A DNA stretch of 64,000 bases from Nitrospirota bacterium (GTDB lineage: Bacteria; Nitrospirota; Thermodesulfovibrionia; Thermodesulfovibrionales; Magnetobacteriaceae), in the NCBI GenBank assembly GCA_015233015.1, contig JADFYO010000012.1, forward strand, positions 1 to 64,000. Direction: 5' to 3'. The position numbers and the translations under genes were made by a program. The stretch's first letter is position 1. Each line of letters begins with the position of its first letter. Shown here piece after piece: positions 16,298 to 24,852 of the stretch. A model generated the notes under the pieces. The model searched no databases, was not told the DNA's origin, and saw only the letters and a program-made list of their open reading frames with translations.

Positions 16298-17179
16298 ATG
16301 AGCGAGAAGAATTTACGAATACTTATACTGCACTTCGACCAGAAGAGCATCGATGCCACGAAGGGTACTTTGCAGTATCTGGGGTACGGGAGCATCATGG
16401 GGGTTTCTCTGCCGACTCGCGTGTTTAATATACTTAAAACCGATAAGTTCGATCTCCTTTTTGCCGATTACAAGACTATTAACATGTATGCCGAGGGATT
16501 TCTCGAAACCTTGAGGGAAAACCACGGTCAGGCTCCCATCAAGGTAATACTCCTGATAGACTGCGAGATTGCCGTCCAAGACCTCAAAAAGATGTACAGA
16601 GAGGGCGTTACCGCGATAATAAAATATCCATTCCAGCTCCACGAGATGGAAAAGGCCATAGAAGACTCCATCAGGAGCGTTCCTCTGGCCGTTAGTAAGA
16701 CAATCAGAAAAATAAGAGAACTGGACTTCTTTTCTTTTTTAACGGACGAAGAGCTGATAACGCTCCTGAAAATCAGCAAGTGCCGCAACTACAAGGAAAA
16801 CGAAATCATCTTCGAGGACGGCCAGCCGGGCGACAGATTCTATGTCATCGTGGATGGCATTATTGTCATATCGCAGTTGGTTAACAAGAAACGTGAACAG
16901 GTGCTGGCGCGGCTGAAACGCGGCAGCTGCTTCGGCGAGATGTCCATACTTGACGGCTCACCGCGAACGGCAAGGGCCAAGGCCTACGACGATACCGTAT
17001 TGCTGGAGTTCGACAAGAGAATAATGGAAGGATACGACGACATTGTTACCCTTAAACTCTTCAAAAAACTGACGCATATCTTCAGCAGACGCCTGCGCGG
17101 CGCCAACGCAAAAATTAAGCAAATGATGGCCGAACAGGCAAAATCAACAGCCCAATACAAGAATACGCCTGTAACATAA
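16298..17179 (+). CDS. Receiver-like plus cyclic-nucleotide-binding domain protein
   Basis: A 293-residue cytosolic protein. Residues about 5-125 form a receiver-like fold with Asp57 (LLFADYK) and Lys109 (IIKYPF), but only one acidic residue (D14) where two are usual, and no clear Thr/Ser after strand 4, so phosphorylation is uncertain. Residues about 145-265 form a cNMP-binding domain (FEDGQPGDRFYVIVDG, then G-E-M-S-I-L-D-G-S-P-R-T-A-R-A). No DNA-binding domain follows, only a helical, Lys-rich end. It probably acts by protein interaction. Confidence 0.85.
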   Translation: MSEKNLRILILHFDQKSIDATKGTLQYLGYGSIMGVSLPTRVFNILKTDKFDLLFADYKTINMYAEGFLETLRENHGQAPIKVILLIDCEIAVQDLKKMYREGVTAIIKYPFQLHEMEKAIEDSIRSVPLAVSKTIRKIRELDFFSFLTDEELITLLKISKCRNYKENEIIFEDGQPGDRFYVIVDGIIVISQLVNKKREQVLARLKRGSCFGEMSILDGSPRTARAKAYDDTVLLEFDKRIMEGYDDIVTLKLFKKLTHIFSRRLRGANAKIKQMMAEQAKSTAQYKNTPVT

Positions 17180-17206
17180 TCCCAAATTAAAGGAGGTAAT
17201 GGAAGC

Positions 17207-17785
17207 ATGAAAAAAGCGCTTTTAGTTTCGGTTGTAGTGTTGATGCTGTCACTATGTTACACACAGTCTTACGCCGCGGTAACACTCTCATCAACGTCGG
17301 GTGCAATGTTCTCTACCTTTAGCGGCCAATATTATTTAACGAATGACAATATGATGATCAACGGCACCCGATACTGGCTGCAATGGAAGTATAATCAAAA
17401 CACCTATAGCTGGGATTTAGTTGCCGGCGGGCAGTCTCCATCAACCGCTACTGGTTCTCTGTATGGAACATACTTTTACGATGCTACAGCCCAGATATTA
17501 GTCCTCAAGCTCACCTATGGTACGCCGTCAGTTATGGGCCTCCAATGCGGACCGAGCTTAGGTAAGATGGTCTATTACGTTACCAATGTAAGCGCAACGA
17601 GCGCTTCAATCAGGGAAATAGGCTCGGCCAGTAACGGCACGAGTACAATTACGAGAACGAGCGGCACGGCAGGTGATGTAACCGGCACATGGACAGCTAC
17701 CAGTAACAACGGCTCTGTAATGATGCAATTAAACTCCGACGGCTCTGCCGTAGCCTACAGCAATTTCACATCCTGCCCTCAATAG
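17207..17785 (+). CDS. Secreted protein of unknown function
   Basis: A 192-residue protein with a clear Sec signal peptide (MKKALLVSVVVLMLSLCYTQSYAA) and a strong AGGAGG ribosome site. The mature part is rich in Ser, Thr, Gly and Asn and looks all-beta; two Cys (near 110 and 190) could form a disulfide. I recognise no family. It starts 27 bp after the receiver/cNMP gene, so the two may share a transcript. A composite palindromic repeat follows it. Confidence 0.8.
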   Translation: MKKALLVSVVVLMLSLCYTQSYAAVTLSSTSGAMFSTFSGQYYLTNDNMMINGTRYWLQWKYNQNTYSWDLVAGGQSPSTATGSLYGTYFYDATAQILVLKLTYGTPSVMGLQCGPSLGKMVYYVTNVSATSASIREIGSASNGTSTITRTSGTAGDVTGTWTATSNNGSVMMQLNSDGSAVAYSNFTSCPQ

Positions 17786-17827
17786 ATTAAACGTACCTAA
17801 CACTGACACATCATAAGGATTAACGAC

Positions 17828-17923
17828 GAAGGGGGATAATCCCCCTTCACCCCTGTTCTCGCACATGCGCTACTATTGATTTTGGGCCGCCGCCCGCTGG
17901 CGGCTTCGGCACTCCGGCCAGCA
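17828..17923. repeat. Composite palindromic repeat (hairpins A and B), copy 2
   Basis: Hairpin A (17828-17848; GAAGGGGG stem) is followed by shared linker sequence (CCCCTGTTCTCGCACATG) and hairpin B, in which GCCGCC at 17886-17891 pairs with GGCGGC at 17899-17904 and is followed by TTCGGCACTCCGG. This is the reverse orientation of the copy at 28982-29068. Confidence 0.75.
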
Positions 17924-17978
17924 TTTCTACATACAACTCCATGAAGCATAATATTTATATTGATATAACACATAGCGC

Positions 17979-18007
17979 TTGACAAATAATTCTATATGTG
18001 TTATATT
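17979..18007 (+). promoter_or_regulatory. Strong sigma70-like promoter upstream of the 631-residue protein
   Basis: A perfect TTGACA (17979-17984), a 17-bp spacer and TATATT (18002-18007). The start site would be near 18014, about 66 bp before the ATG at 18080. Confidence 0.75.
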
Positions 18008-18061
18008 ATATTGTCGGTTGTGTTGTTTGCCGGCTGCGGGCTGCTGCCCGATTCATTATGA
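17996..18061 (+). other. Lipobox-like short reading frame in frame with the next gene
   Basis: A 21-codon frame, MCYIILSVVLFAGCGLLPDSL, written here only up to its features: a hydrophobic run, an L-F-A-G-C lipobox-like motif, then TGA at 18059-18061. It is in the same frame as the gene at 18080, with only six codons between the stop and that ATG. It lacks the basic n-region of a normal signal peptide, and the predicted transcript starts after its ATG. It is either a signal-peptide relic cut off by a nonsense codon or a chance match. Confidence 0.4.
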
Positions 18062-18079
18062 TACATCAGGGAGGTATTT

Positions 18080-19975
18080 ATGGATGACTTAGCAAACGAG
18101 AACAATCCGTTGAGGCTCGACATCGAGGGCGGCGAGGTGTATCTGCCGTTTGCCCAACACAAGCTCAGAGAAATGAAGTCTCTCATGGCCATGAGAGGTA
18201 TCACCGTTGACAATCGCAGGATAGACGCCGACGATGCCGCGATATTTGTCCAATCAATCCCCGGCATGGATTATATTCGAATCACCGGAACACCCCCGAT
18301 AGGCCGCATCATGCTCATATTCATAAGAGACACGTCTAAGGAGCAAAAAGGCGATAAATATAGGTTAGTCTATAACACATCGGGGGATAACAACGGGAAG
18401 GACTACAGGGCATTGCGATACAGGCTCGATGGCAGCGGCAACGCGGTTGACTTAAATCCCGATGGAATGATGGGAGACGAACTGACCATCTCAGACACCG
18501 GCCTTACGCTGAATGTTCAATCCGGCGATGGGGTCTATGCGGCCGAGCTGCCTTCCATCTTTGTCTATAACGAAATGATAGACTACGCGGAGTTTGAGCC
18601 GACATCATGGAGTTCCATTTTATTGGTACTAAACCAGCTGAGAATTGTTGGCAGCCGCTATGTCGGCAGCTGGGCTAAAACGCAATCGGACAACCAGTAT
18701 ACACAATCCGACAACCAGTATAAATATACTGAAGACACGACACAGTTCACGCCTATGCCGGGAAGCAGACATCCCTTTACAAGCGGCAGTGACGGCTATA
18801 TAACCGCCTGCATGTTTAAGAATCAACAAACATCGCTTGGCACCGGCGTTATGTACAGGGAATTAAGCGTCGTCCCTGAGGATAAGTTGTATTCGCTATG
18901 GAAAAACGAGATAGCATATAAGGCAGCGCCGGAGGATAGCGGCTATATTACCGGCATGCTAATCGGCAACGATTATATAACTGGTACGCCCTGGCAGACA
19001 GGGTATAACTGGATGACCTATCAGGTAATAGACGTCTTCGACAAAGACAACGCGCTCGTCAAAATAGTAAGCAATGTTATACCCATGGGTGAAACTATCC
19101 AACGGCCATTTACCCTGACCTTAGTCGTTTCCAACAGGTGGTACCTCGACAGAACGCCCCCTGTCTTTTACACTACTACGGACACATGGGTATATAATGG
19201 TAAGACGGCTATCAATGAAACCGCCTGCAAAAGGATAGAAAAGCTGGTAGTTGGGGGTCTGGAAATCGAAACTACCGACTATGAGGAATCGGTATCTGAC
19301 AGCAGCGGGTTTTACTGGGTACCGGGCGCAATTCCGGCGATGACCCTGCAAAGTCAGTCAGGAGATGCGCACGGCGGTTATGGCGACGGCGCAATTGCCG
19401 CAACCGGCAGCATATCCGGCCCCGGCAAGTTCAATGCCTCGCTGAAGGTCGAAACCTTCTTCAACACCGCAACCGGGCGCGAAAACGTTCGCTGGCTGCC
19501 AATTTCCATTGGAGAACAGCACGACGTGAAGAAAACAGGTTACAGAGATATTCATGTAACGGCCTTCGATAACAGCAACGGCGCAGATTACTTTATTATC
19601 ATATACAAGAAGAGCTACGTTTATTACACGGCCTCGAGCGATACTCCAAACGCAAACGACGGGACAATTCCTGCACCGGTAACGGAAGAAAAAACTGAGC
19701 CTACAGTTATAACGTACTCTATTGCTTATAAAATAAAGGGTGGCTTCGTTATTAAGACAAACTTAACGGGGGACATCCGCGCTACCTCGTGTCAGATAAA
19801 CAACGGCTATATGGCCTATACATATTGTACCTTTGAAGGCGGAGCGTTCTCAAAGAGAACGATAGGGACGATTGACATGGCAACTGGTACTAAAACCGAA
19901 TGGGAAACCGACGACATCGATGACCGCCTGAGTGGTTTTAAACACTTCCACTATGCGGCGATAGGGGTGTTGTGA
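18080..19975 (+). CDS. Large protein of unknown function (631 residues)
   Basis: I do not recognise a family. The protein is polar, rich in Tyr, Thr, Asp and Gly, and looks mainly beta. Features are a near-perfect 7-residue duplication (TQSDNQY twice, near 205-218, coded by a 21-bp repeat), many I-T-G/D-Y-I-T-G-T segments, and a region near 365-385 resembling a beta-sandwich linker (Y-L-D-R-T-P-P-V-F-Y). No signal peptide is present at the chosen ATG, which has a strong GGGAGG ribosome site. A lipobox-like frame lies in frame upstream behind a TGA. It could be a surface or phage-tail-like protein; I cannot say which. Confidence 0.75.
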   Translation: MDDLANENNPLRLDIEGGEVYLPFAQHKLREMKSLMAMRGITVDNRRIDADDAAIFVQSIPGMDYIRITGTPPIGRIMLIFIRDTSKEQKGDKYRLVYNTSGDNNGKDYRALRYRLDGSGNAVDLNPDGMMGDELTISDTGLTLNVQSGDGVYAAELPSIFVYNEMIDYAEFEPTSWSSILLVLNQLRIVGSRYVGSWAKTQSDNQYTQSDNQYKYTEDTTQFTPMPGSRHPFTSGSDGYITACMFKNQQTSLGTGVMYRELSVVPEDKLYSLWKNEIAYKAAPEDSGYITGMLIGNDYITGTPWQTGYNWMTYQVIDVFDKDNALVKIVSNVIPMGETIQRPFTLTLVVSNRWYLDRTPPVFYTTTDTWVYNGKTAINETACKRIEKLVVGGLEIETTDYEESVSDSSGFYWVPGAIPAMTLQSQSGDAHGGYGDGAIAATGSISGPGKFNASLKVETFFNTATGRENVRWLPISIGEQHDVKKTGYRDIHVTAFDNSNGADYFIIIYKKSYVYYTASSDTPNANDGTIPAPVTEEKTEPTVITYSIAYKIKGGFVIKTNLTGDIRATSCQINNGYMAYTYCTFEGGAFSKRTIGTIDMATGTKTEWETDDIDDRLSGFKHFHYAAIGVL

Positions 19976-20000
19976 AGATGCGGGAGCGGGGCTGCCGGGG

Positions 20001-20696
20001 CTATCTCTTCTGTTTTCTTCTTTCTATTTCACCGGCGGCTTTGTTAGGGCCGAATTTGTTCGCGACCTTATCTATAATAGAAAAAGACGCCTTCAGAAAC
20101 GTGTCGTACATGCTTATGCCTACTAAAAACAGCGCACACATGAACACGAAGGCCAGGATGAAAAACCAGTGGTTGAAAACTAAAAATATCTCAGGAAACG
20201 TAACCCTTCCCAAGTCTATAAACGACACTATCCTGTCCAGCTTCGAACCATCGTATGTCTCCGCATACAGCATTGACCCGCCGACTATTCCCGCCATTGT
20301 GACAAAGGCATCGAGTGCGCCCTCGCCCAGGGCACCCGCCGCAATCGCCGGACAATATCCAGCTATTGCAAGCCCCGCGCCAAACAACACACCGCCAAAC
20401 AGTTGGGCAAATATCACAGTCTTTGGCAGGTAAAGCTCTATAGCCCCAATGTCTTTAAAAAAATATATAAGCACCATTCCAAACATCAGAAGCGGCGTCC
20501 CCACTCTCCAAAACGTGAAGTCCTGCAGTCTGAACATCCCGGATATGACGTCGAACTTGCAAAGCCTCCCCTTTTGCAGGATAACGCCAAGGATAAATCC
20601 TACAATCAGGCCGCCATAAAGGCTTGCCGGCCCCCTTATCGCCTCTATTGTGCCGGCGTCAAACGTATCTTTTAATCTCATTAATATCGCGTCCAC
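20001..20696 (-). CDS. YeeE/YedE-type sulfur-compound transporter, half 2
   Basis: A 231-residue membrane protein with about 6-7 helices and the family signatures G-R-L-C-K-F-D-V near 45 and A-G-Y-C-P-A-I-A-A-G-A-L-G-E-G near 115-130. YeeE/YedE proteins (DUF395) carry conserved Cys in the pore and import thiosulfate or related sulfur species in characterised members. It lies 3 bp after a second YeeE-like gene, so the two halves probably form one transporter. The C-terminus is long and basic (ERRKQKR). No sulfur-enzyme gene is adjacent. Confidence 0.85.
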   Translation of the reverse strand: MDAILMRLKDTFDAGTIEAIRGPASLYGGLIVGFILGVILQKGRLCKFDVISGMFRLQDFTFWRVGTPLLMFGMVLIYFFKDIGAIELYLPKTVIFAQLFGGVLFGAGLAIAGYCPAIAAGALGEGALDAFVTMAGIVGGSMLYAETYDGSKLDRIVSFIDLGRVTFPEIFLVFNHWFFILAFVFMCALFLVGISMYDTFLKASFSIIDKVANKFGPNKAAGEIERRKQKR

Positions 20697-20699
20697 GCC

Positions 20700-21248
20700 C
20701 TATCCCCTGTGCAATGTTATCGTTCTGACATGATAAAACAACACCGTCATCAGCATCCCGCCCATCCACAGCGACATCATGAATATAAACCCCGCCGGCG
20801 CTAACTGTACCACTCCAGATATGAGCATCCCCAATGTGCACCCCATAGCGAGCCTCGATCCAAAACCCACCATCATTCCGCCTACAAAGGCCCAAAACAA
20901 TCTCTTCGTCACAGACGGCCCCTTAGAGGTCTTCCACATCTGCGGTACCACGCTCAGCTTGAACTCCCCCGAGTACACAGACGAAAACATGCTCCCACTC
21001 ACTATCCCAACAATCACAGCCATCGTCCACTCTATTACCGGCTCATAGGCGTTCCAATATTGCACAGTCTTTGCGTGCTCAGGAAAAAACACATACTCTA
21101 TAATCGAACCAACAACCGCATATCCCCTCGATGATCCCAGAGGACGTTTAGACAGCAAAAACGACAGCAGCTCTACCAGAGCGAACAATACTCCCACAGA
21201 AAACAGCCGCCAATGTTTCCTCTTAAAAGTTACCATCATGCCCATCAC
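20700..21248 (-). CDS. YeeE/YedE-type sulfur-compound transporter, half 1
   Basis: A 182-residue membrane protein with about 5 helices and the signature R-L-A-M-G-C-T-L-G-M-L-I-S-G near 135-148, the Cys-containing loop of YeeE/YedE proteins. Its start is ambiguous: GTG 21248 and ATGs at 21245, 21239 and 21236 are clustered, with GAAAGGCGG just upstream. It is the first gene of the two-gene unit with 20001-20696. Confidence 0.82.
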   Translation of the reverse strand: MMGMMVTFKRKHWRLFSVGVLFALVELLSFLLSKRPLGSSRGYAVVGSIIEYVFFPEHAKTVQYWNAYEPVIEWTMAVIVGIVSGSMFSSVYSGEFKLSVVPQMWKTSKGPSVTKRLFWAFVGGMMVGFGSRLAMGCTLGMLISGVVQLAPAGFIFMMSLWMGGMLMTVLFYHVRTITLHRG

Positions 21249-21485
21249 CGCCTTTCGCCGCTTTCAGCGGCCATTATATAAATCCTCTACTCAGCTACCA
21301 GTTACATTATATACAAAATCGCCTGTAAAATAATATATACGATATATACGCAAATAATATATATGATATATTCAGGTGTTATTGCGCCACCTGCCAACCC
21401 GCCCAGCGTGGGGGAAGCCGGTAGCAGGATATGAGCCAGACATGCCTGGTAAGTAATCTGGCCTCGCATGTTCCTTCCACAATAA
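21249..21485. other. AT-rich gap with REP-like motif
   Basis: An alternating A/T tract (about 21318-21372) is followed by GCCAACCCGCCCAGCGTGGG (21397-21416), a REP-like motif similar to that at 3364-3402. No gene is seen. It marks the border between the YeeE genes and the lower-GC PRTase/DprA cassette. Confidence 0.45.
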
Positions 21486-22406
21486 TTACTTGTCAAATAA
21501 TAATTCTACAACCTTACTCATATGTGCCTTTCCAGTTGTTTTACTCTTCATTATACTTAAGGCACCCTCTTCTAACAAAAGTCTATTTCCAACGGCTGAT
21601 TCCGGCATACCATAATATACTGGAGCAAACAAGGGACGTCCCATTTTGAGACATGCTTTCCCAGCATTAAAACTACCGCCTTGTTCTTGCGCCTCAATTA
21701 AAATAGTAAGGTTTGATAAGCCGCATAATGTCGAATTTCTTTTCATAGCATTCCTTACACTCCAGGGAAGTCCAGGAATGAACTCACTTATAATCAAGGT
21801 TCTTTGTTGGTCATACACATTTTGAATATCTCTTTTTAACTTAAAATTCAATATTCCCTCTGCCAGAATTATAGTAGTGGTGCCGCCTGCTTCAAGAGCT
21901 GCAATGTGCACTGCCATGTCCACGCCATGGGCGTAGCCTGAAATAATGTTTACGCCTTCACGTGCCAATTGGCCCGCGCAATCCCTTGCTGTCTCTAAGC
22001 CTTTTATGCTTGGTCTTCTAGAACCGCAAAAACCTGCGGAAGGTTTGTTTAATATATCCAAGTTCCCTTTATAAAAGAGAACTAATGGTGCTTTTTCTCC
22101 TAAAGCGTCTAATAACCTTTCAGGGTATTCTTTTTCGTCGAAACTAACTGAATTTACTTGTTTATCTAACAGGCTCTTCCATTGCTGATCAAGCTCAGTT
22201 TCGTTGATTCTTAATGCCTCTGAATATTTCATAATAAATTGCGGTAGAAGACTATTCGCTTCCACACTTCTAAATAATTCATCTAAGGGAATATCATTGT
22301 CCCTGCAAGCCTTCATAATCTGCCTGGATTTGGAATTTCCTATTCCATTGGCAGTTAACAAACGAAGCAGATGATATGAGTGGTTTGTTATCTGATTAGT
22401 AAGCAT
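21486..22406 (-). CDS. dprA: DprA/Smf-family protein (SLOG-type Rossmann fold)
   Basis: A 306-residue protein. Residues about 90-290 match the DprA Rossmann core: Y-P-E-R-L-L, P-L-V-L-F-Y-K-G-N, G-S-R-R-P-S near 130, V-N-I-I-S-G-Y-A-H-G-V-D near 155, and S-E-F-I-P-G. Canonical DprA loads RecA on incoming ssDNA. The N-terminus has a helix-hairpin-helix-like A-N-G-I-G-N-S segment. It directly abuts a PRTase gene (TAAATG junction) and is more AT-rich than its neighbours. That pairing, rather than a competence setting, suggests a nucleotide- or DNA-sensing conflict role; this is inference. It may be a paralogue of a chromosomal dprA elsewhere. Confidence 0.85.
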   Translation of the reverse strand: MLTNQITNHSYHLLRLLTANGIGNSKSRQIMKACRDNDIPLDELFRSVEANSLLPQFIMKYSEALRINETELDQQWKSLLDKQVNSVSFDEKEYPERLLDALGEKAPLVLFYKGNLDILNKPSAGFCGSRRPSIKGLETARDCAGQLAREGVNIISGYAHGVDMAVHIAALEAGGTTTIILAEGILNFKLKRDIQNVYDQQRTLIISEFIPGLPWSVRNAMKRNSTLCGLSNLTILIEAQEQGGSFNAGKACLKMGRPLFAPVYYGMPESAVGNRLLLEEGALSIMKSKTTGKAHMSKVVELLFDK

Positions 22407-23294
22407 TTACTGATTCCCTTGTATATTGTCGTCATTTTTACAAGTCTTTTCACATGAAAGACTATATACTTTTGCTGCTCCTTGCTCCAATAATAACATC
22501 GCCACATAATTTGTCGTTATGCCGGACTGATAGAGGTCGTCAAGCAGCAATATTTTTTGTCCATCCACGTCTGCTGAAACAGAAATGGAGCCTCTGATAC
22601 TATTAAGTTTTTTATTTAAAGGTAAATTTTTCGTTTCGCCAGTGCGATATTTCTTTTTAACTAAGTTAGATAAGTCTTCCATCTTTAGTACTTTTGATAC
22701 TTTACTCGCTAAGTATTCAGTCAATATAAAGTCCTTATTAGGGTCAGACGGCGGCATTCCGACTATCGAAACGAGTTCATTGTAAAACCTTACTCTTTTG
22801 ATAAATTCAACTACCTTATTTACAAGTTCGTCTGCTGCTTTATAATGTGAATCGTTCACTGGCTGACCACCATAAGGTTTCGCCTTTCTCCTGATTTCGC
22901 CTATTTCTGTCGGGTCATTAGTAGGATTGCCAGTATAACGGTCAAAGTCAATAGCAAAAGATATTGGTAAACAGTCCCTAATAGCAACGCAGCCTACGAT
23001 TTTTTTGAAATAAGCTTCTATAGCATTAAGTTCACCTTCAGTCACTTCATTTAAATATGTATAATAAGTATGATTAGTTCCGTCTCTCCACCCTGTTTGT
23101 TTTATATTGGGAAATGCTTCATCAAACGCCATCTTAAGAGGGGGGAATGGTACAGTTAAACAATGGTCTTGCCCTTCTCTCATTGGGCTTCTTATATATT
23201 CCCATTCATTAGTTATCTGCCTTCTCCCCGGAGGCTCAAGCATTTCTTCTATATCGTCCTCTGAGAATCCCTTATGACCAAAGTTAATGAACAT
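22407..23294 (-). CDS. Phosphoribosyltransferase-domain protein paired with DprA-like gene
   Basis: A 295-residue protein. The C-terminal ~130 residues form a type I PRTase with the PRPP loop ILLLDDLYQSGITTNYVA (about 250-267), like ComF. The N-terminal half (residues 1-150) is unrecognised, rich in Tyr/Asp/Asn, with G-W-R-D-G-T-N-H-T-Y-Y-T-Y-L-N-E. No ComF zinc-finger cysteines are visible, so it is not ordinary ComF. The stop directly abuts the DprA-like ATG, implying coupling. The start lacks a clear Shine-Dalgarno. Base composition is AT-rich relative to the flanking oxidase and YeeE genes, consistent with transfer. Confidence 0.75.
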   Translation of the reverse strand: MFINFGHKGFSEDDIEEMLEPPGRRQITNEWEYIRSPMREGQDHCLTVPFPPLKMAFDEAFPNIKQTGWRDGTNHTYYTYLNEVTEGELNAIEAYFKKIVGCVAIRDCLPISFAIDFDRYTGNPTNDPTEIGEIRRKAKPYGGQPVNDSHYKAADELVNKVVEFIKRVRFYNELVSIVGMPPSDPNKDFILTEYLASKVSKVLKMEDLSNLVKKKYRTGETKNLPLNKKLNSIRGSISVSADVDGQKILLLDDLYQSGITTNYVAMLLLEQGAAKVYSLSCEKTCKNDDNIQGNQ

Positions 23295-23448
23295 CCTGAT
23301 ATACTTTCAACCTCCCACTTGAAACCTTTGACTTGAGTAATACTACCACGATTCAATCCTAAAACTCAACTCAAGCCAGGGTATCCGCCCAGATATGGTC
23401 AGCACAATGGCCTCCACCATTTTTTTTACACCTAATAAAAAATAATAC

Positions 23449-23486
23449 TTGACAACGTTAGTCCTGTTTATTTAACATTTAAATAA
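23449..23486 (+). promoter_or_regulatory. Rrf2 gene promoter with overlapping palindrome
   Basis: TTGACA (23449-23454) and TAACAT (23473-23478, 18-bp spacer) form a candidate promoter. The perfect dyad TTATTTAA-cat-TTAAATAA (23468-23486) covers the -10 region, a layout fitting autorepression by the adjacent Rrf2 regulator. Confidence 0.55.
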
Positions 23487-23576
23487 CGTGACCATCGTTG
23501 CAGTGCAGCGGTAACGGCAGCGATAACAAATATCCATTCAGGGGGTGACATTAGAGGCAATGCAGATGGGTGAGCT

Positions 23577-24014
23577 ATGGTAATTAACAGGGATACGGAC
23601 TACGCGGTCAGGTGTATGCTGTTTATGTCGGGGAACCCCGAAAAGACCTTTGTCATTGGCGAAATAGCCCGGGAGAAGCTCATACCGGAGAGTTTTCTGG
23701 CAAAGATACTGCAAAAACTGGCAAAGGCCGGCATTATTAGGTCAATCAGAGGGGCAAAAGGCGGGTTTGTCCTGATAAAACACCCGCGGGATATCACTCT
23801 GCTTGACATAATTGAAGCTATAACCGGAAAGGTCGTTATTAACCGTTGCTCGACAGAGGAGGGCAGATGTGTCCTGATAAACAATTGTCCTACATTCCCC
23901 ATCTGGCATGAGATAAAACAGATGGTGGAAGAACGGTTAAAACACTACGACTTCCAAACGCTGGCAAAAAAATATAATAACAGTGTCACGGGCAAGCCGT
24001 CGTCCGGAGTATAA
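23577..24014 (+). CDS. Rrf2-family Fe-S regulator
   Basis: A 145-residue transcription factor with an N-terminal winged helix (D-Y-A-V-R-C-M-L-F-M, I-P-E-S-F-L-A-K-I-L-Q-K-L, R-G-A-K-G-G-F) and three Cys ligands (C91, C98, C104) in the pattern of [2Fe-2S] Rrf2 members such as IscR and NsrR. Position 32 bp upstream of coxC suggests it controls the oxidase operon in response to iron-sulfur state, NO or O2; the signal is not deducible. It lacks neighbouring isc genes, which argues against IscR. Confidence 0.88.
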   Translation: MVINRDTDYAVRCMLFMSGNPEKTFVIGEIAREKLIPESFLAKILQKLAKAGIIRSIRGAKGGFVLIKHPRDITLLDIIEAITGKVVINRCSTEEGRCVLINNCPTFPIWHEIKQMVEERLKHYDFQTLAKKYNNSVTGKPSSGV

Positions 24015-24045
24015 AACAAAACCTAACAACAGGAGGAGCTAAGAA

Positions 24046-24852
24046 ATGGAAAATGTCATGCACGGTGGAAAAAGCGAAGTACACCACCACGAAGTAGAAC
24101 TCAGCGTATGGCCGCTGATAACGGCGGTAGGGGCATTTCTGCTGCCCATATCTTTTATGACATCCTTTTCATGGGGGCTGTCCTCGGTAGGGATTATCCT
24201 TGCCGGTGTGGCAGTAGTGATATTGATTGTGGGTCTTTTTGGGTGGCTTAACGAGGTACACGCTAAAAAGGAGGATGCAGGGTTAAGCAAAATAGCGATA
24301 CTGGTGTTCATCGCGTCTGAAGTTGCGCTGTTTGGCGGGCTTTTCGCAGGGTATTTATATGCCATGCTGTTTACCGGCACATGGCCGCCGGCTAACACCC
24401 CCGAAGGTGTGCCGCCTGTTATGCTTGCAATACCGATGACGATTTTCCTTCTTTCGTCAAGTTTTACCATCCATACCGCCGAGGATAAGTTAGCTCACGG
24501 CGACATGGGGGGATTTAAAGGCTGGCTTACGTTCACCACGATTTTAGGCGCCCTCTTCATAGCGTTTATGGTCTATGAGTGGCATCACCTGATCGCCGTC
24601 GAAAATTTTACCGTCCGTACGAACGAATACGGGACATTTTTCTACACCATCACAGGTTTTCACGGTTCGCACGTAATCGTCGGCCTTGTGATGCAGATAT
24701 TTTGTATGATTCTCGCGGCTGGGGCTAAAATCGGCAAGAACCGCCAGACACTGATGAAGGTGACCGGGCTTTATTGGCACTTCGTAGATTTAGTCTGGCT
24801 CCTGGTCGTGTCGTTGATATACGTGGTTCCATTTCTTAAGGCAGGGCAATGA
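24046..24852 (+). CDS. coxC: Cytochrome c oxidase subunit III
   Basis: A 268-residue membrane protein. A His-rich start (H-H-H-E-V-E-L-S-V-W-P) is followed by seven helices with the family motifs F-I-A-S-E-V-A-L-F-G-G-L-F, T-G-F-H-G-S-H-V-I-V-G and Y-W-H-F-V-D-L-V-W. Subunit III stabilises the oxidase core in the inner membrane. A strong AGGAGG site precedes the ATG. Its stop overlaps the sco start (ATGA). Having subunit III before II and I is less common than II-I-III. Confidence 0.95.
   Translation: MENVMHGGKSEVHHHEVELSVWPLITAVGAFLLPISFMTSFSWGLSSVGIILAGVAVVILIVGLFGWLNEVHAKKEDAGLSKIAILVFIASEVALFGGLFAGYLYAMLFTGTWPPANTPEGVPPVMLAIPMTIFLLSSSFTIHTAEDKLAHGDMGGFKGWLTFTTILGALFIAFMVYEWHHLIAVENFTVRTNEYGTFFYTITGFHGSHVIVGLVMQIFCMILAAGAKIGKNRQTLMKVTGLYWHFVDLVWLLVVSLIYVVPFLKAGQ

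Noticed and set aside
19972-20433. 153-codon plus-strand frame
   Set aside because: It is antisense to the well-supported YeeE/YedE gene at 20001-20696.
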